Of a DNA stretch of 43,045 nt, positions 23,367-32,931 are shown piece after piece (the first letter of the stretch is position 1; the number at the start of each line of letters is the position of its first letter). Below the pieces are notes generated by a model. That model saw nothing but the letters and a program-made list of their open reading frames with translations, was not told where the DNA came from and did not search any database. Where the stretch lies: contig NZ_CAJXQY010000028.1 in assembly GCF_913058315.1 (NCBI RefSeq), positions 1-43,045 of the forward strand, written 5' to 3'. Source of the stretch: an uncultured Alteromonas sp. Its GTDB lineage: Bacteria; Pseudomonadota; Gammaproteobacteria; Enterobacterales; Alteromonadaceae. The position numbers and the translations under genes are program-made.

Positions 23367-23666
23367 TTAGGGCAACACTTTTTTGTAGGGCTTAACCACG
23401 ACTTCCTGGTAAACCCCGGCATCGATATAAGGATCGGCGTCGGCCCAGGCCTGAGCGTCTTCCAGACTGCTAAATTCCGCTACGACCAGCGAGCCGGTGA
23501 AGCCTGCGCTGCCCGGATCATCACTGTCGATGGCAGGGAATGGGCCGGCAATTAGCAAACGCCCCTGATCTTTTAACTCATTGAGGCGCGCCAGGTGTGC
23601 CGGACGCGCAGCTAAACGCTCACCCAGGGTGTCGGGTTTATCCGTGGCGCATATCATATAGAACAT
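23367..23666 (-). CDS. yciI: YciI family protein
   Basis: A 99-residue ferredoxin-like fold protein. YciI marks are the N-terminal [32 protein letters not shown] with its conserved His, and [23 protein letters not shown] with the Asp-Pro-Tyr motif. Family members may catalyse small-molecule chemistry, but no substrate is established. In E. coli yciI also lies in the trp neighbourhood. It follows trpA by three bases and is the last gene of the operon here. Confidence 0.9.
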   Translation of the reverse strand: MFYMICATDKPDTLGERLAARPAHLARLNELKDQGRLLIAGPFPAIDSDDPGSAGFTGSLVVAEFSSLEDAQAWADADPYIDAGVYQEVVVKPYKKVLP

Positions 23667-23669
23667 GGG

Positions 23670-24476
23670 TTATTTTCCTGTGGCTGCTTTCATTTGCGAC
23701 ACAAACTGCCCCAGGGCAGCAAGCATTGCCGGTACGTCATTGAGGTTTTGCTCAATAAGGTTAACGGTAGCTGAGCCAGAGATGGCACCGGCTGCACCGC
23801 TTTCAATAGCATGCTTTACCTGTTCAGGGTTTGAAATCCCAAAGCCGAGCAGTGGCGGTGCTGCATTCACGCTGGTCAGTCGTGCAATTAATGAAGCCGC
23901 TGGCATGGTGGCTGCGGTTTCTGCCCCTGTTACACCGGCTCTGCCAAGTAAATAGGTATAGCCGGCCGACAGATCACCAATGGCTTTAAACGTGGCATCC
24001 GTGGCGTTAGGCGGCGCAATCAGTATTTGTTTAATACCGTTGGCATTGGCGGTATCAATAAATCGCTGTGCTTCGCGGATTGGCACATCGGCAATTAATA
24101 TTGAATCGACGCCAGCATCAGCTGCTTGTGCATAGAAGCCTTCTACCCCTTTGGCCAGTACCAGATTGCTGTAAAGTAGCAAGCCTACCGGCACGTCAGG
24201 GTATTTTGCCCGAATGCGTTTCAGTAACTCGAAACAGGCGGCGGGGGTTACGCCGCTTCCCAATGCCCGGATACTGGCTTTTTGAATCGTCGGGCCATCG
24301 GCTACCGGGTCTGAAAACGGGATCCCCAGTTCCAATGCATCGGCGCCGCTCTCGATCAGTTGGGTAATGATTTTCTCTGACGTTTCTATGTCCGGATCGC
24401 CGACCATCACAAAAGGCACAAACGCGCCGGCGTTCTGCTCGTTTAAACGGCCAAACATGGCTGCATATCTATCCAT
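23670..24476 (-). CDS. trpA: Tryptophan synthase alpha subunit
   Basis: A 268-residue TIM barrel that cleaves indole-3-glycerol phosphate to indole and glyceraldehyde 3-phosphate, passing indole to TrpB. Catalytic Glu and Asp are in [19 protein letters not shown]. The phosphate loops ([26 protein letters not shown]) are intact. The length equals E. coli TrpA. It overlaps the end of trpB by eight bases, in keeping with subunit coupling. Confidence 0.97.
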   Translation of the reverse strand: MDRYAAMFGRLNEQNAGAFVPFVMVGDPDIETSEKIITQLIESGADALELGIPFSDPVADGPTIQKASIRALGSGVTPAACFELLKRIRAKYPDVPVGLLLYSNLVLAKGVEGFYAQAADAGVDSILIADVPIREAQRFIDTANANGIKQILIAPPNATDATFKAIGDLSAGYTYLLGRAGVTGAETAATMPAASLIARLTSVNAAPPLLGFGISNPEQVKHAIESGAAGAISGSATVNLIEQNLNDVPAMLAALGQFVSQMKAATGK

Positions 24477-25656
24477 TCAGGTCATCTCCCAAAATACTAA
24501 TTACGTGACCAAGATCTTTATCGCCCCGGCCAGACAGGTTTACCACAATAATGGTTTCTTCTTCGGCTTCATCCGCCATGTTTAACGCATAGGCCAGCGC
24601 ATGAGATGACTCAAGGGCGGGGATAATCCCTTCTTTACGCGCCAGTAACTGGAAGGCATTGAGGGCTTCTTCATCGGTAACAGAAAAGTATTCAGCCCGA
24701 CCGATATCAGAAAGGTATGCGTGCTGAGGTCCTACCGCCGGGTAATCAAGCCCCGCTGATACGGAATAGCTCTCTTCAATCTGACCATCGGGGTTTTGCA
24801 TAATATAGGTATAGGCGCCATGCAGAATGCCTTTGGTACCCTTGCCAATAGCGGCACCATGTTCTTTGGTATGTACGCCTTTACCAGCAGGTTCCACACC
24901 CACCAAGCGCACCGAAGGTTCATCAATAAAGTCGGCAAACATGCCGATGGCATTAGAGCCACCGCCCACACATGCCACTACGGCATCTGGCAGTCGACCT
25001 TCTTTCTCTAAAATTTGCGCCCGGGTTTCTTCACCAATCATACGGTGATATTCGCGTACAATAGTCGGGAACGGGTGAGGACCGGCTGCAGTACCGAGCA
25101 GGTAGTGTGCTTTGTCGTAGTTGGCTGACCAGTCGCGCAGGGCTTCGTTTACCGCATCTTTTAAGGTGCCTGAGCCTGAATCTACCGGAATGACTTCAGC
25201 TCCCATTAGTCGCATCCTGAACACGTTAGGTGACTGACGCTCAACGTCTTTTGCGCCCATGTAAATGCGAGCCTTTAAACCAAGCAGGGCACAGGCCAAC
25301 GCAGTGGCCACACCGTGCTGACCGGCTCCGGTTTCGGCGATGACTTCGGTTTTGCCCATCCGTTTGGTGAGCAGTGCCTGACCCAGCACCTGATTGGTTT
25401 TGTGCGCGCCGCCGTGAAGCAAGTCTTCACGCTTTAAATAGAGTTTTACGTTAGGGTTAGACACCAGGTTACGGGTCAGGAACATCGAGGTTGGACGTCC
25501 TGCGTAATCTTTTAAAAGTGACATAAACTCGGCATTAAATTCCGGGTCATCTTTGGCATCAAGAAACGCTTGTTCAAGCTGATCCAGCGCAGGAATAAGC
25601 AGCTCGGGCACATACATGCCGCCGTATTCCCCAAATTTTGTATCTAATTGATTCAT
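24469..25656 (-). CDS. trpB: Tryptophan synthase beta subunit
   Basis: A 395-residue PLP enzyme condensing indole with serine. The PLP lysine is in [12 protein letters not shown]; the [10 protein letters not shown] phosphate loop and ESSHALAYA are intact. The start is taken at ATG 25656, with AGGAC seven bases upstream and the family N terminus [19 protein letters not shown] longer in-frame start at 25770 would overlap trpCF and adds no family sequence. Confidence 0.97.
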   Translation of the reverse strand: MNQLDTKFGEYGGMYVPELLIPALDQLEQAFLDAKDDPEFNAEFMSLLKDYAGRPTSMFLTRNLVSNPNVKLYLKREDLLHGGAHKTNQVLGQALLTKRMGKTEVIAETGAGQHGVATALACALLGLKARIYMGAKDVERQSPNVFRMRLMGAEVIPVDSGSGTLKDAVNEALRDWSANYDKAHYLLGTAAGPHPFPTIVREYHRMIGEETRAQILEKEGRLPDAVVACVGGGSNAIGMFADFIDEPSVRLVGVEPAGKGVHTKEHGAAIGKGTKGILHGAYTYIMQNPDGQIEESYSVSAGLDYPAVGPQHAYLSDIGRAEYFSVTDEEALNAFQLLARKEGIIPALESSHALAYALNMADEAEEETIIVVNLSGRGDKDLGHVISILGDDLNG

Positions 25657-25684
25657 GAAATGTCCTGTTGAATATATCTGCCGG

Positions 25685-27082
25685 TTAATACTGACGACAA
25701 ATAGTAAAAAGTTCGCTGACCTGCTGTGCAGACTTATTACCCGGGCTGTCTTCCACGCCCGAGTTGACATCTACAATGGCAACGCCGGTTGCCTGCGCAG
25801 CGGCAATATTCTGTGGGTTAATGCCACCTGCTATAACCAGTTTTTCGAGTTCCAGCTCATTGTGGATCAATGACCAGTCAAATTGTTGCCCGGTGCCACC
25901 GGTCTGTTTGCCAACCTGACAATCCAGCAACACCTTATCCAGCGTCTCATCGTCCAGCAGCGCATGGGTTAAATAAGGTAATTCCCCGGCTACGCCAATG
26001 GCTTGCCATATTTCACAGCCCTCTGGTAAGTTTGCTCGTAAGTGCTGGCGGTACATAGTGTCTTCATCACCATGCAACTGAACGGCTTTAAGGCCCAGCT
26101 CATTGGCAATTCCGAGTACCATTTCAAGTGGTTGGTTAACAAACACGCCGACGTAGTTACCCGGCGTAGCGGTAACGATTTCACGAGCCTGCTCGGGGCT
26201 AACACAGCGTTTGGAGTGAGCGGCAAAAATTAGCCCGCAAAAACTGGCACCTGACGCAAAGGCATGACGCACCTGATCCGGCTGGGTCATACCACACATT
26301 TTTACGGTACCGTAAACCAGTTGGTTGACGGCCAGCGGCAGATCCTGCTGGGCCATTAGCGCGCTACCGACTAAAAAGCCCTGACACAGCGGTGCCAGAC
26401 GCAGTACGTCCTGGTGGGTATAAATACCCGACTCGCTGATTACGACGAACTCGTGAGTGGCTTCCTCAAGCAATGGTACCAGTCTTTCGGTGGTCGCCAG
26501 ATCGGTTGACAGGTCGCGCAGATCGCGGTTGTTAATACCAATAATCCTGGCTTTTAACGCAATGGCGCGGTGCATTTCTTCTTCATTGCTGACTTCGGTC
26601 AGGATATCCAGACCCAGCGAGTCTGCCACATCAGCAAGCTGTTGGTAGGTTTCGTCATCCAGTACCGACAACATCAGCAAAATTGCATCGGCGTTGTAGT
26701 AGCGCGCGAGATAAACCTGGTACTCACAGACAAAAAAGTCTTTGTTAAGGACCGGTTGACTGACACGCTCGGTAACATAAGCTAAGTATTCAAATTTACC
26801 CTGAAAGTACTTTTCGTCGGTCAGCACAGAAATGCCCGCCGCATGGGGCGTATAGGCGGCCAGAATTTCATCAAGGTCGAATGTTTCGCGGATCAACCCT
26901 TTTGAGGGGGAGGCCTTTTTACACTCCAGAATGTAACCTGCATTCGGGCCATTCAAAGCCTCGAAGAGGCTTTTGGTGGATGGTGTTAACCCCTGCTTAA
27001 TTTGCTCAAGAGGCGTTTCGGCCATGCGTGCTTCAATTTCGACACGTTTGTCTTCAACTATTTTCTCGAGGACGTTGCTCAT
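25685..27082 (-). CDS. trpCF: Bifunctional IGP synthase / PRA isomerase (TrpCF)
   Basis: A 465-residue two-barrel fusion for two consecutive steps of tryptophan synthesis. N-terminal indole-3-glycerol-phosphate synthase (about 1-255): [35 protein letters not shown] and VISESGI. C-terminal phosphoribosylanthranilate isomerase (about 256-465): [11 protein letters not shown] with the catalytic Cys, and [14 protein letters not shown] with the catalytic Asp. The fusion is typical of Enterobacterales, Vibrio and Alteromonadales. It overlaps trpD by four bases; the gap to trpB is 28 bp. Confidence 0.97.
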   Translation of the reverse strand: MSNVLEKIVEDKRVEIEARMAETPLEQIKQGLTPSTKSLFEALNGPNAGYILECKKASPSKGLIRETFDLDEILAAYTPHAAGISVLTDEKYFQGKFEYLAYVTERVSQPVLNKDFFVCEYQVYLARYYNADAILLMLSVLDDETYQQLADVADSLGLDILTEVSNEEEMHRAIALKARIIGINNRDLRDLSTDLATTERLVPLLEEATHEFVVISESGIYTHQDVLRLAPLCQGFLVGSALMAQQDLPLAVNQLVYGTVKMCGMTQPDQVRHAFASGASFCGLIFAAHSKRCVSPEQAREIVTATPGNYVGVFVNQPLEMVLGIANELGLKAVQLHGDEDTMYRQHLRANLPEGCEIWQAIGVAGELPYLTHALLDDETLDKVLLDCQVGKQTGGTGQQFDWSLIHNELELEKLVIAGGINPQNIAAAQATGVAIVDVNSGVEDSPGNKSAQQVSELFTICRQY

Positions 27083-28107
27083 GCATTTTCTTCCAGTTGA
27101 CTGTGTTCAGCGACTTGTCTGATTAATTTGATTGGCGAGGCATCGGCCATGGCATTAAGCGCTTGCTCGGCACCCTGTTTAAAAGTGTTGGCGAACCCGG
27201 CAACTTTCAGTAGTGCACCGGCATTCATGGCAATGGCTTCGCGATGGGCCTGTTCACCTTCACCGCATAACGCCGCTTCAATAAGCTGCCGGTTCTCTTT
27301 TGGCTCACCACCGGCAATGGCACTGATAGGCGCATGGCTTAAGCCAAAATCGGCCGCTGTAACCGTATAGTGGGAAGTACTGCCATGATCGATTTCAACG
27401 ACCTGAGTGGGGCCATGTAATGATAGCTCATCCAACCCGTCACCGTGGACGATTAACGCTTTACGTTGCCCCATCAGGGTCAGTGTTTGCGCATAGATAT
27501 CCAACAGTTCAGGTGTATAAACGCCGTACACACCAAACGTAGGGCCGGCGGGATTGGCCAGCGGGCCGAGAATATTAAACAGGGTACGGGTCTTCATTTC
27601 GGCACGTACCGGGGCGGCGAAGCGCATACCCGCATGGTAAACCGGTGCAAACAGAAAACAGAAGTTTACCTCATCGAGGCATTTGCGCGCGACTTCCGGG
27701 GTAATATCGAGCTTAATGCCGCATTCGCGAAAGAAATCAGCCGAGCCGGATTTGCTCGACACGCTGCGGTTGCCGTGCTTGGCAACTTTAATACCGCAAC
27801 TGGCGGCTACCAGTGCCGCAGCACTGGAAATATTGATGGTATGATGGCCGTCGCCACCGGTCCCTACGATGTCACCAAACTCATAGTCCGGTGTTGGATA
27901 AGGGCGTGCATTTGACACCATCGCACTGGCGGCCCCGGCAATCTCATTGGGGGATTCACCGTTGATTTTTAGCGCGGTCAGTAAGGTAGCGAGCTTCACT
28001 TCCGATAGCTCACCGTGCATCACCTGATTGAACACCGAAAACGATTCGGCCTGGGTCAGGTTTTGACCGTCGAAGAGTTTTTCAATTACCTTGCTGTAAT
28101 CAGCCAT
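27079..28107 (-). CDS. trpD: Anthranilate phosphoribosyltransferase
   Basis: A 342-residue enzyme joining anthranilate to PRPP. The PRPP loop GTGGDGHHTINIS, KHGNRSVSSKSGSAD and the acidic Mg-binding region (HGDGLDELSL) are intact. It is not fused to TrpG, unlike the enteric enzyme. Three bases separate it from trpG, and its stop overlaps trpCF. Confidence 0.97.
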   Translation of the reverse strand: MADYSKVIEKLFDGQNLTQAESFSVFNQVMHGELSEVKLATLLTALKINGESPNEIAGAASAMVSNARPYPTPDYEFGDIVGTGGDGHHTINISSAAALVAASCGIKVAKHGNRSVSSKSGSADFFRECGIKLDITPEVARKCLDEVNFCFLFAPVYHAGMRFAAPVRAEMKTRTLFNILGPLANPAGPTFGVYGVYTPELLDIYAQTLTLMGQRKALIVHGDGLDELSLHGPTQVVEIDHGSTSHYTVTAADFGLSHAPISAIAGGEPKENRQLIEAALCGEGEQAHREAIAMNAGALLKVAGFANTFKQGAEQALNAMADASPIKLIRQVAEHSQLEENA

Positions 28108-28110
28108 GAG

Positions 28111-28713
28111 TTAATCCTCTTTGGTCAGGTAATGAATACTTTGCAGCAGCAGGCGACTGCCTTCTGCTGTCAGAATGGACTCCGGATGAAACTGGAATCC
28201 AAGCATTTTATCGTCTGCCTGGTAAACCGCCATCACCGTGGTACCAACTTTAGCCAGCGGCGCTAAACCGTCTGGCAGTTCCAGCGCCATCAGTGAGTGG
28301 TAGCGGGCAACGTGAAGCGGCTGAGGCATATTCGCAAACATGGCTTCACCAGTATGCGTAATGGCCGATGATTTGCCGTGCATCACATCTTCAGCACGGC
28401 CTACGGTGCCGCCATAATGGGCTACAATTGCCTGATGACCAAGACAAATTCCCAGCACCGGAAAATGCCCCTGGACCATCGCTAGCAATTCGGGCATACA
28501 GCCAGCTTCGTGCGGTGCGCCAGGACCCGGGGATAATAGCAATAAAACCGGCCCGTTTTCAGCCTGCAATTGCATTTTTTCAAATAACATTTTAGCGTCG
28601 ACATTATTGCGGTACACCACGATATTTAAATTCATGGTGCGCAACTCATCGACCAGGTTGTAGGTAAAGGAATCGACGTTATCTAACAGAAAAACGGTAA
28701 TGGGCTGGCTCAT
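28111..28713 (-). CDS. trpG: Anthranilate synthase component II (glutaminase)
   Basis: A 200-residue class I glutamine amidotransferase that supplies ammonia to TrpE. The catalytic Cys is in LGICLGHQAI; His and Glu are in FQFHPESIL; the oxyanion loop SPGPGAP is present. The ATG lies inside the trpE stop (four-base overlap), ensuring coupled synthesis of the two subunits. PabA can look similar, but its place in the operon fixes TrpG. Confidence 0.95.
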   Translation of the reverse strand: MSQPITVFLLDNVDSFTYNLVDELRTMNLNIVVYRNNVDAKMLFEKMQLQAENGPVLLLLSPGPGAPHEAGCMPELLAMVQGHFPVLGICLGHQAIVAHYGGTVGRAEDVMHGKSSAITHTGEAMFANMPQPLHVARYHSLMALELPDGLAPLAKVGTTVMAVYQADDKMLGFQFHPESILTAEGSRLLLQSIHYLTKED

Positions 28714-30308
28714 TGTACTTCTCCCTCAACGAGCAATGAGGATTTCACTGCATTGATGACGGCTTGCGCCTTATTACGGGTTTCATCTGCCTCTGCCTGC
28801 GGGTCGGAATCATACACTACGCCGGCCCCGGCCTGTATATAGGCGCGGCCATTTTTTACAAAGGCTGAGCGGATCACGATACAGGTGTCCATATCGCCAT
28901 CGTTGTTCAGGTAGCCTACCGCTCCTCCGTAGCTACCGCGGCGTTTATGTTCGACCTTGCGTATTAATGAAGCGGCACTAACCTTAGGCGCGCCTACCAG
29001 GGTACCCATGTTCATACAGGCCTGATAAGCATGCAGGGCATCCAGATCGTGGCGCAAATGACCAACAACGCGGGACACCAGGTGCATAACATGGGAATAG
29101 CGGTCAACTTTAAGTAAATCCTTAACATAACGGGTACCCGGCTCAGACACTTTTGCCACATCGTTACGTGCCAGATCTACCAGCATCAGGTGTTCGGCTT
29201 TTTCTTTTTGGTCTTCGCGCAGATTCAGCTCAATCCGGCTGTCCATGTCGTGATCGATCTCACCGTTGGCACGTTTACCCCGTGGGCGGGTGCCGGCAAT
29301 CGGGTAAATCTCTACCACATTACTCTGCGCTGTATACTTCAGTGCTGACTCTGGTGAAGCGCCAAAAATGGTAAATTCAGCATCCTGCATGTAAAACATA
29401 TAAGGGCTGGGGTTTTGTTTTTTCAGAGCGGCGTAGGCGGTGAGAGGAGCGGGGCAGGGCAGAGAAAAAGTCCGGGACGGCACCACCTGAAAGATATCGC
29501 CGGCCAGTATGTGCTCTTTTAAGGTCAGCACATCGTTACAGTACTCTTGATCCGACTTGTCCATCTCCAGCGAGGTTGGCTCATTCACCCTGACCGGTGA
29601 TAAATCCAGCGGCGCGAGACTTTGTAATTCCGCACACAGCGCCTCCAGACGCTGAGCAATGGCAAAGTAACTGGTTGCTACTTCTCTGCCGCTGAACACA
29701 CTGCCGAGTAAGCGGGCTTCGCGGGTCTGGTGATCGAAGGTAATTAGCGTTTCAGCCAGATAAAACACATAGTCGGCACAGTCATTGGCGCCTTCCGCTA
29801 CCTCAGGCAGTTCTTCGAAGGTTGCGAGTAAGTCATAAGCAAATACTCCCCCTAAAAAGACGGCATGCTGGTGATCGCGAAGCGGCGTGATTTGGTTGAC
29901 AACCTGGCGCAAGACGTCAAATACGCTGGTGGACTTTAAGCGACTGTCTTCGTCAAGATTCGCGGTGTCGGCATGGCAATGAAGGGTGATTTCGGTATCG
30001 TTAATTACCTGGCACCGCATGTCTGCCGGACAGCTTTCGATGAACAGGGGTAACAGCCCCTTGCCGTTAGCACTCAGCGCTTTGATGGCAACCTGTTGTC
30101 CCCGGCACTCAAAGCGCAAGGCACCGTCTACCATCAATAAGCTTTGCAGATTATCCTTGCTGTCTATTTCTGCTGACTCCAGCAATAACGCATGAGGCTT
30201 TTCGCCACATAGCTGGGCAAATGCCGCCAAGGGATCATTGATGTAGGTTGCTGTTCTCTCAATGGTTTCCACTTTTCCCGGGACCATGCCTAATTCGGCC
30301 AAACTCAT
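28710..30308 (-). CDS. trpE: Anthranilate synthase component I
   Basis: A 532-residue chorismate-binding enzyme making anthranilate. The tryptophan feedback site LLLESAEI is near the N terminus. The catalytic half contains DIFQVVPSRTF, IAGTRPRGK, ELNLREDQKEKAEHLMLVDLARND and GAPKVSAASLI. ATG 30308 is chosen because GGAG lies upstream and the attenuator ends just before it. The frame is open back to 30515, but that part is the leader and is not expected to be translated as TrpE. Confidence 0.97.
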   Translation of the reverse strand: MSLAELGMVPGKVETIERTATYINDPLAAFAQLCGEKPHALLLESAEIDSKDNLQSLLMVDGALRFECRGQQVAIKALSANGKGLLPLFIESCPADMRCQVINDTEITLHCHADTANLDEDSRLKSTSVFDVLRQVVNQITPLRDHQHAVFLGGVFAYDLLATFEELPEVAEGANDCADYVFYLAETLITFDHQTREARLLGSVFSGREVATSYFAIAQRLEALCAELQSLAPLDLSPVRVNEPTSLEMDKSDQEYCNDVLTLKEHILAGDIFQVVPSRTFSLPCPAPLTAYAALKKQNPSPYMFYMQDAEFTIFGASPESALKYTAQSNVVEIYPIAGTRPRGKRANGEIDHDMDSRIELNLREDQKEKAEHLMLVDLARNDVAKVSEPGTRYVKDLLKVDRYSHVMHLVSRVVGHLRHDLDALHAYQACMNMGTLVGAPKVSAASLIRKVEHKRRGSYGGAVGYLNNDGDMDTCIVIRSAFVKNGRAYIQAGAGVVYDSDPQAEADETRNKAQAVINAVKSSLLVEGEVQ

Positions 30309-30330
30309 CTTTTTTCTCCGGTTAAAAATT

Positions 30331-30360
30331 AAAAAAAAGGCCCGTAACATTACGGGCCTT
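30331..30360 (-). terminator. trp attenuator (3:4 terminator)
   Basis: On the minus strand GGCCCGTA pairs with TACGGGCC (8 bp, loop ATGT, extended by flanking AA/TT), followed by eight T. ACGGGC at 30398-30393 is complementary to GCCCGT of the terminator arm, giving the 2:3 antiterminator. This segment overlaps the stop codon of the leader peptide, as in the classical mechanism. Confidence 0.93.
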
Positions 30361-30397
30361 TTTTGTTTGTTCTGCGCACTAACGCTCACACCGCCCG

Positions 30398-30463
30398 TTA
30401 TCGAAGGGAGTGCCACCACCAGATAGTTACCATTACGGCATGTTGTTGTGGTTGTTTGAGCAT
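30398..30463 (-). CDS. trpL: trp operon leader peptide
   Basis: A 21-residue leader ORF starting MLKQPQQ and ending TIWWWHSLR. Three consecutive TGG codons at positions 15-17 let the ribosome sense charged tRNA-Trp: stalling there frees segment 2 to pair with segment 3 and prevents the terminator. The stop (30400-30398) lies at the edge of segment 2, and the leader ends 38 bases before the terminator stem. The ribosome binding site is weak (GAGACAG). E. coli trpL has two Trp codons; three here implies stronger response. Confidence 0.93.
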   Translation of the reverse strand: MLKQPQQHAVMVTIWWWHSLR

Positions 30464-30489
30464 TAGTTTTCTGTCTCTGTGTTTTATTT

Positions 30490-30518
30490 GATAACTTCGA
30501 TAGGCATCGAAGCATTCA
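30490..30518 (-). promoter_or_regulatory. Predicted trp promoter with inverted repeat in the spacer
   Basis: On the minus strand TTGAAT (30518-30513) is a -35 candidate, with a poor -10 (GTTATC, 30495-30490) 17 bp on. The spacer is filled by a perfect inverted repeat CTTCGAT-N4-ATCGAAG (30512-30495), the position of a repressor operator. It does not resemble the E. coli TrpR operator (ACTAGT-type). The start of transcription would be about 20 bases before trpL. Confidence 0.5.
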
Positions 30519-30583
30519 ATCCGTATACTGTGCTATAGAAGAAAACAAAAACCTATTTGTGTCAACCATAAATTTGAAATTAC

Positions 30584-31450
30584 ATGAAAATTGACTTGCA
30601 CAGTCACACGACTTTCTCGGACGGTCGGTTAACGCCGGCCGAACTTATTCAACGCGCTCAAACCATGCAGGTTGATGTTCTGGCCATTACCGACCACGAC
30701 ACGATTTACGGATTGGCTGATGCGCATGCCGAGGCGAGTAAACATTATCCGGCGCTCACGTTGATAGACGGCGTTGAAATATCCACTCGCTGGCACAGTT
30801 TTGAAATTCATATAGTCGGATTGAATATCGACACCGCAGACCCGGTTTTACAGCGGTTTTTGGCAGAACAACAGCAAAAACGCGAAGAACGTGCAGTGAA
30901 AATTGCCGATAAGCTGGCAAAGTGTGGCTTTGTAGGTACTCTGGAAAGGGCCCGTCGTTATGCGGGTGTCGGGCAGATAACGCGAGCGCATTTTGCCCGC
31001 GTACTGGTAGATAATTTTCAGGTCCCGACCCTCGAAAAAGCCTTTAAATTGTATTTAGGCAAAGGCAAACGCGCGGCAGTAAAAGCCGAGTGGCCGGATA
31101 TCGCCGCAGCGGTGAAAGTGATCCAGCAAGCCGGTGGGCGCGCTGTGCTCGCTCACCCAATTCATTACGATATGAGCACCAAATGGTTGCGCCGCCTTAT
31201 CGGTGAATTCTCTGCTTCAGGCGGGGATGCGGCCGAAGTCGTCTTTCCTGGCATGAATGCGGATAAACAAGCCTTCTTGCAATCCATCGTTGCTGAACAT
31301 GAGTTACTGGCATCGGCGGGTTCGGATTTTCATTTTCCCGGTCGCTGGACTGAGCTGGGGCGTTGTCAGTTAAAATCAGACACGCTTACTCCGGTCTGGC
31401 ATGACTGGCATTTATCTGTGAGACAATCCTCACTTAAGGACCCTGTATGA
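30584..31450 (+). CDS. rnm: RNase AM, PHP-domain 5'-3' exonuclease (YciV/TrpH)
   Basis: A 288-residue PHP-fold phosphoesterase. Metal ligands: DLHSHTTFSDG (residues 4-14), ITDHDT, GVEIST, LAHPIHY and AGSDFH. The E. coli homologue YciV (RNase AM) trims 5' ends of 23S, 16S and 5S rRNA precursors and also attacks 3',5'-bisphosphates. Its place divergent from trp and before yciO is the E. coli arrangement. The 120 bp between it and trpL must hold both promoters; TG-C-TATAGA at 30531-30539 is a possible extended -10 for this gene. Confidence 0.92.
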   Translation: MKIDLHSHTTFSDGRLTPAELIQRAQTMQVDVLAITDHDTIYGLADAHAEASKHYPALTLIDGVEISTRWHSFEIHIVGLNIDTADPVLQRFLAEQQQKREERAVKIADKLAKCGFVGTLERARRYAGVGQITRAHFARVLVDNFQVPTLEKAFKLYLGKGKRAAVKAEWPDIAAAVKVIQQAGGRAVLAHPIHYDMSTKWLRRLIGEFSASGGDAAEVVFPGMNADKQAFLQSIVAEHELLASAGSDFHFPGRWTELGRCQLKSDTLTPVWHDWHLSVRQSSLKDPV

Positions 31451-32067
31451 GTCAGTTTTTTTATGTCCATCCGGATAACCCGCAGGCCCGCTTAATTAAA
31501 CAGGCCGCTGAACTGATTCGGCAGGGAGAAGTGGTGGTGTATCCCACCGATTCCGGCTATGCCATTGGTTGTCAGATGGACGATAAACGCGCGCTGGATC
31601 AACTCTGCCGTATCCGCCAGATTGGTAACGAACATAATTTTTCGCTGATGTGCCGCGATATGTCTGAGCTGTCGGTGTATGCAAAAGTGGATAATGTGGC
31701 ATTTCGGATGTTAAAGAATAACACGCCGGGGCCCTACACCTTTGTGCTGAAAGCCACCCGCGAAGTCCCTAAGCGATTACAAAATCCCAAACGGCGCACC
31801 ATCGGTATTCGCGTGCCCGATAACACCATAGCCCTGGCGTTACTCGAAGAACTCAATGAACCTCTTATGTCCACATCGTTGATTTTACCCGGCCAATCTC
31901 TGGCTGAGTCCGATCCCGATGACATTCGCGACAAGCTGGAAAAACAGGTTGGTTTGATTATTCATGGCGGTTACCTCGGCGAGCAACCCACTACCGTGAT
32001 TGATTTAAGTGACGGCGAGCCGGTTGTGGTACGCGAGGGCAGCGGTGACATAACGCCATTTTTGTAA
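31447..32067 (+). CDS. yciO: Sua5/YciO/YrdC-family protein YciO
   Basis: A 206-residue protein of the threonylcarbamoyladenylate synthase fold: VVYPTDSGYAIGC (nucleotide pocket), FSLMCRDMSELSVYAK, PGPYTFVLKAT and GIRVPDN are characteristic. YciO differs from TsaC/YrdC in residues around the active site, and its own reaction is not settled. Its ATG overlaps the rnm stop by four bases. STSLILPG near residue 138 is the family substrate loop. Confidence 0.92.
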   Translation: MSQFFYVHPDNPQARLIKQAAELIRQGEVVVYPTDSGYAIGCQMDDKRALDQLCRIRQIGNEHNFSLMCRDMSELSVYAKVDNVAFRMLKNNTPGPYTFVLKATREVPKRLQNPKRRTIGIRVPDNTIALALLEELNEPLMSTSLILPGQSLAESDPDDIRDKLEKQVGLIIHGGYLGEQPTTVIDLSDGEPVVVREGSGDITPFL

Positions 32068-32094
32068 TGTCTGAAAAGTACAACGGGCAATGAG

Positions 32095-32931
32095 ATGAGC
32101 AACAGCGACGAAACAGCTTCAACCCTTTCCACGCCAGTGCAGCAGCCGCTGCCCCTGGCGTTTGTGAATGGTGAGGCGGTTATTGAAAAACCGGAAGATT
32201 TATATATTCCTCCGGAAGCGCTGGAGGTGATCCTAGAGTCTTTTGAGGGCCCACTGGATTTGCTGTTGTATTTAATCCGTAAACAGAAATTTGATATTAC
32301 CACGATGCCGGTGGCGGAAATTACCCGTCAGTACATGGAATACGTGGAAGTGATGCAAACGCTTAAGCTCGAACTGGCGGCTGAGTACCTGCTAATGGCT
32401 GCGATTCTGGCTGAAATCAAATCGCGCCTGCTGTTACCCAGTCGCAGTGACGAGGAAGACGACGAAGAAGATCCGCGTGCCGCGCTGATAAGGCGACTGC
32501 AGGAATACGAGTTAATTAAACAGGCCGCCGAAGACCTGGATATGCAGCCACGCATGGAGCGGGACCTGTTCAGGGTAAGTGTGGAACCGTCATCCGATAT
32601 TAAACCGGTGATCATTCAGCCTGACGTGTCGCTACAGGAATTGGTACTGGCCTTTTCGGCTGCCATCCAGCGAGCTGCCGCATTCGAGCATCATCATATT
32701 GCTCCGGAGGCGCTTAGTACCCGCGAGCGGATGAGTAAAATTTTACAGTTACTCAATGCCCAGGAGTACACGCCAATGGAAGCCTTATTCACCGCCGAAG
32801 AAGGCAGAGCTGGCGCTGTAGTGACCTTTCTGGCGATTTTAGAATTGGTTAAAGGGCAGAGTGTTAAACTGGTACAGGCGGGGCCCTTTGCCCGCATTCA
32901 TGTGAAGTTAGGCAGTTTTGAAGCACCATGA
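32095..32931 (+). CDS. scpA: Segregation and condensation protein A
   Basis: A 278-residue kleisin of the Smc-ScpAB complex that compacts and segregates the chromosome. The N-terminal Smc-binding helix region shows FEGPLDLLLYLIRKQKFDI. MAAILAEIKSRLLLPS is the kleisin core, and the winged helix lies at the C terminus (TFLAILELVKGQ). An acidic stretch (DEEDDEEDP) separates the parts. It overlaps scpB by four bases. ScpAB instead of MukBEF argues against Enterobacterales or Vibrio. Confidence 0.95.
   Translation: MSNSDETASTLSTPVQQPLPLAFVNGEAVIEKPEDLYIPPEALEVILESFEGPLDLLLYLIRKQKFDITTMPVAEITRQYMEYVEVMQTLKLELAAEYLLMAAILAEIKSRLLLPSRSDEEDDEEDPRAALIRRLQEYELIKQAAEDLDMQPRMERDLFRVSVEPSSDIKPVIIQPDVSLQELVLAFSAAIQRAAAFEHHHIAPEALSTRERMSKILQLLNAQEYTPMEALFTAEEGRAGAVVTFLAILELVKGQSVKLVQAGPFARIHVKLGSFEAP

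Noticed and set aside
23229..23555. 108-codon forward frame across the yciI/pepSY gap
   Set aside because: Antisense to yciI, no ribosome binding site, and it crosses the operon-end hairpin.
30309..30515. N-terminal extension of TrpE by 69 codons
   Set aside because: This stretch is the trp leader with leader peptide and attenuator terminator; the family N terminus and ribosome binding site are at 30308.
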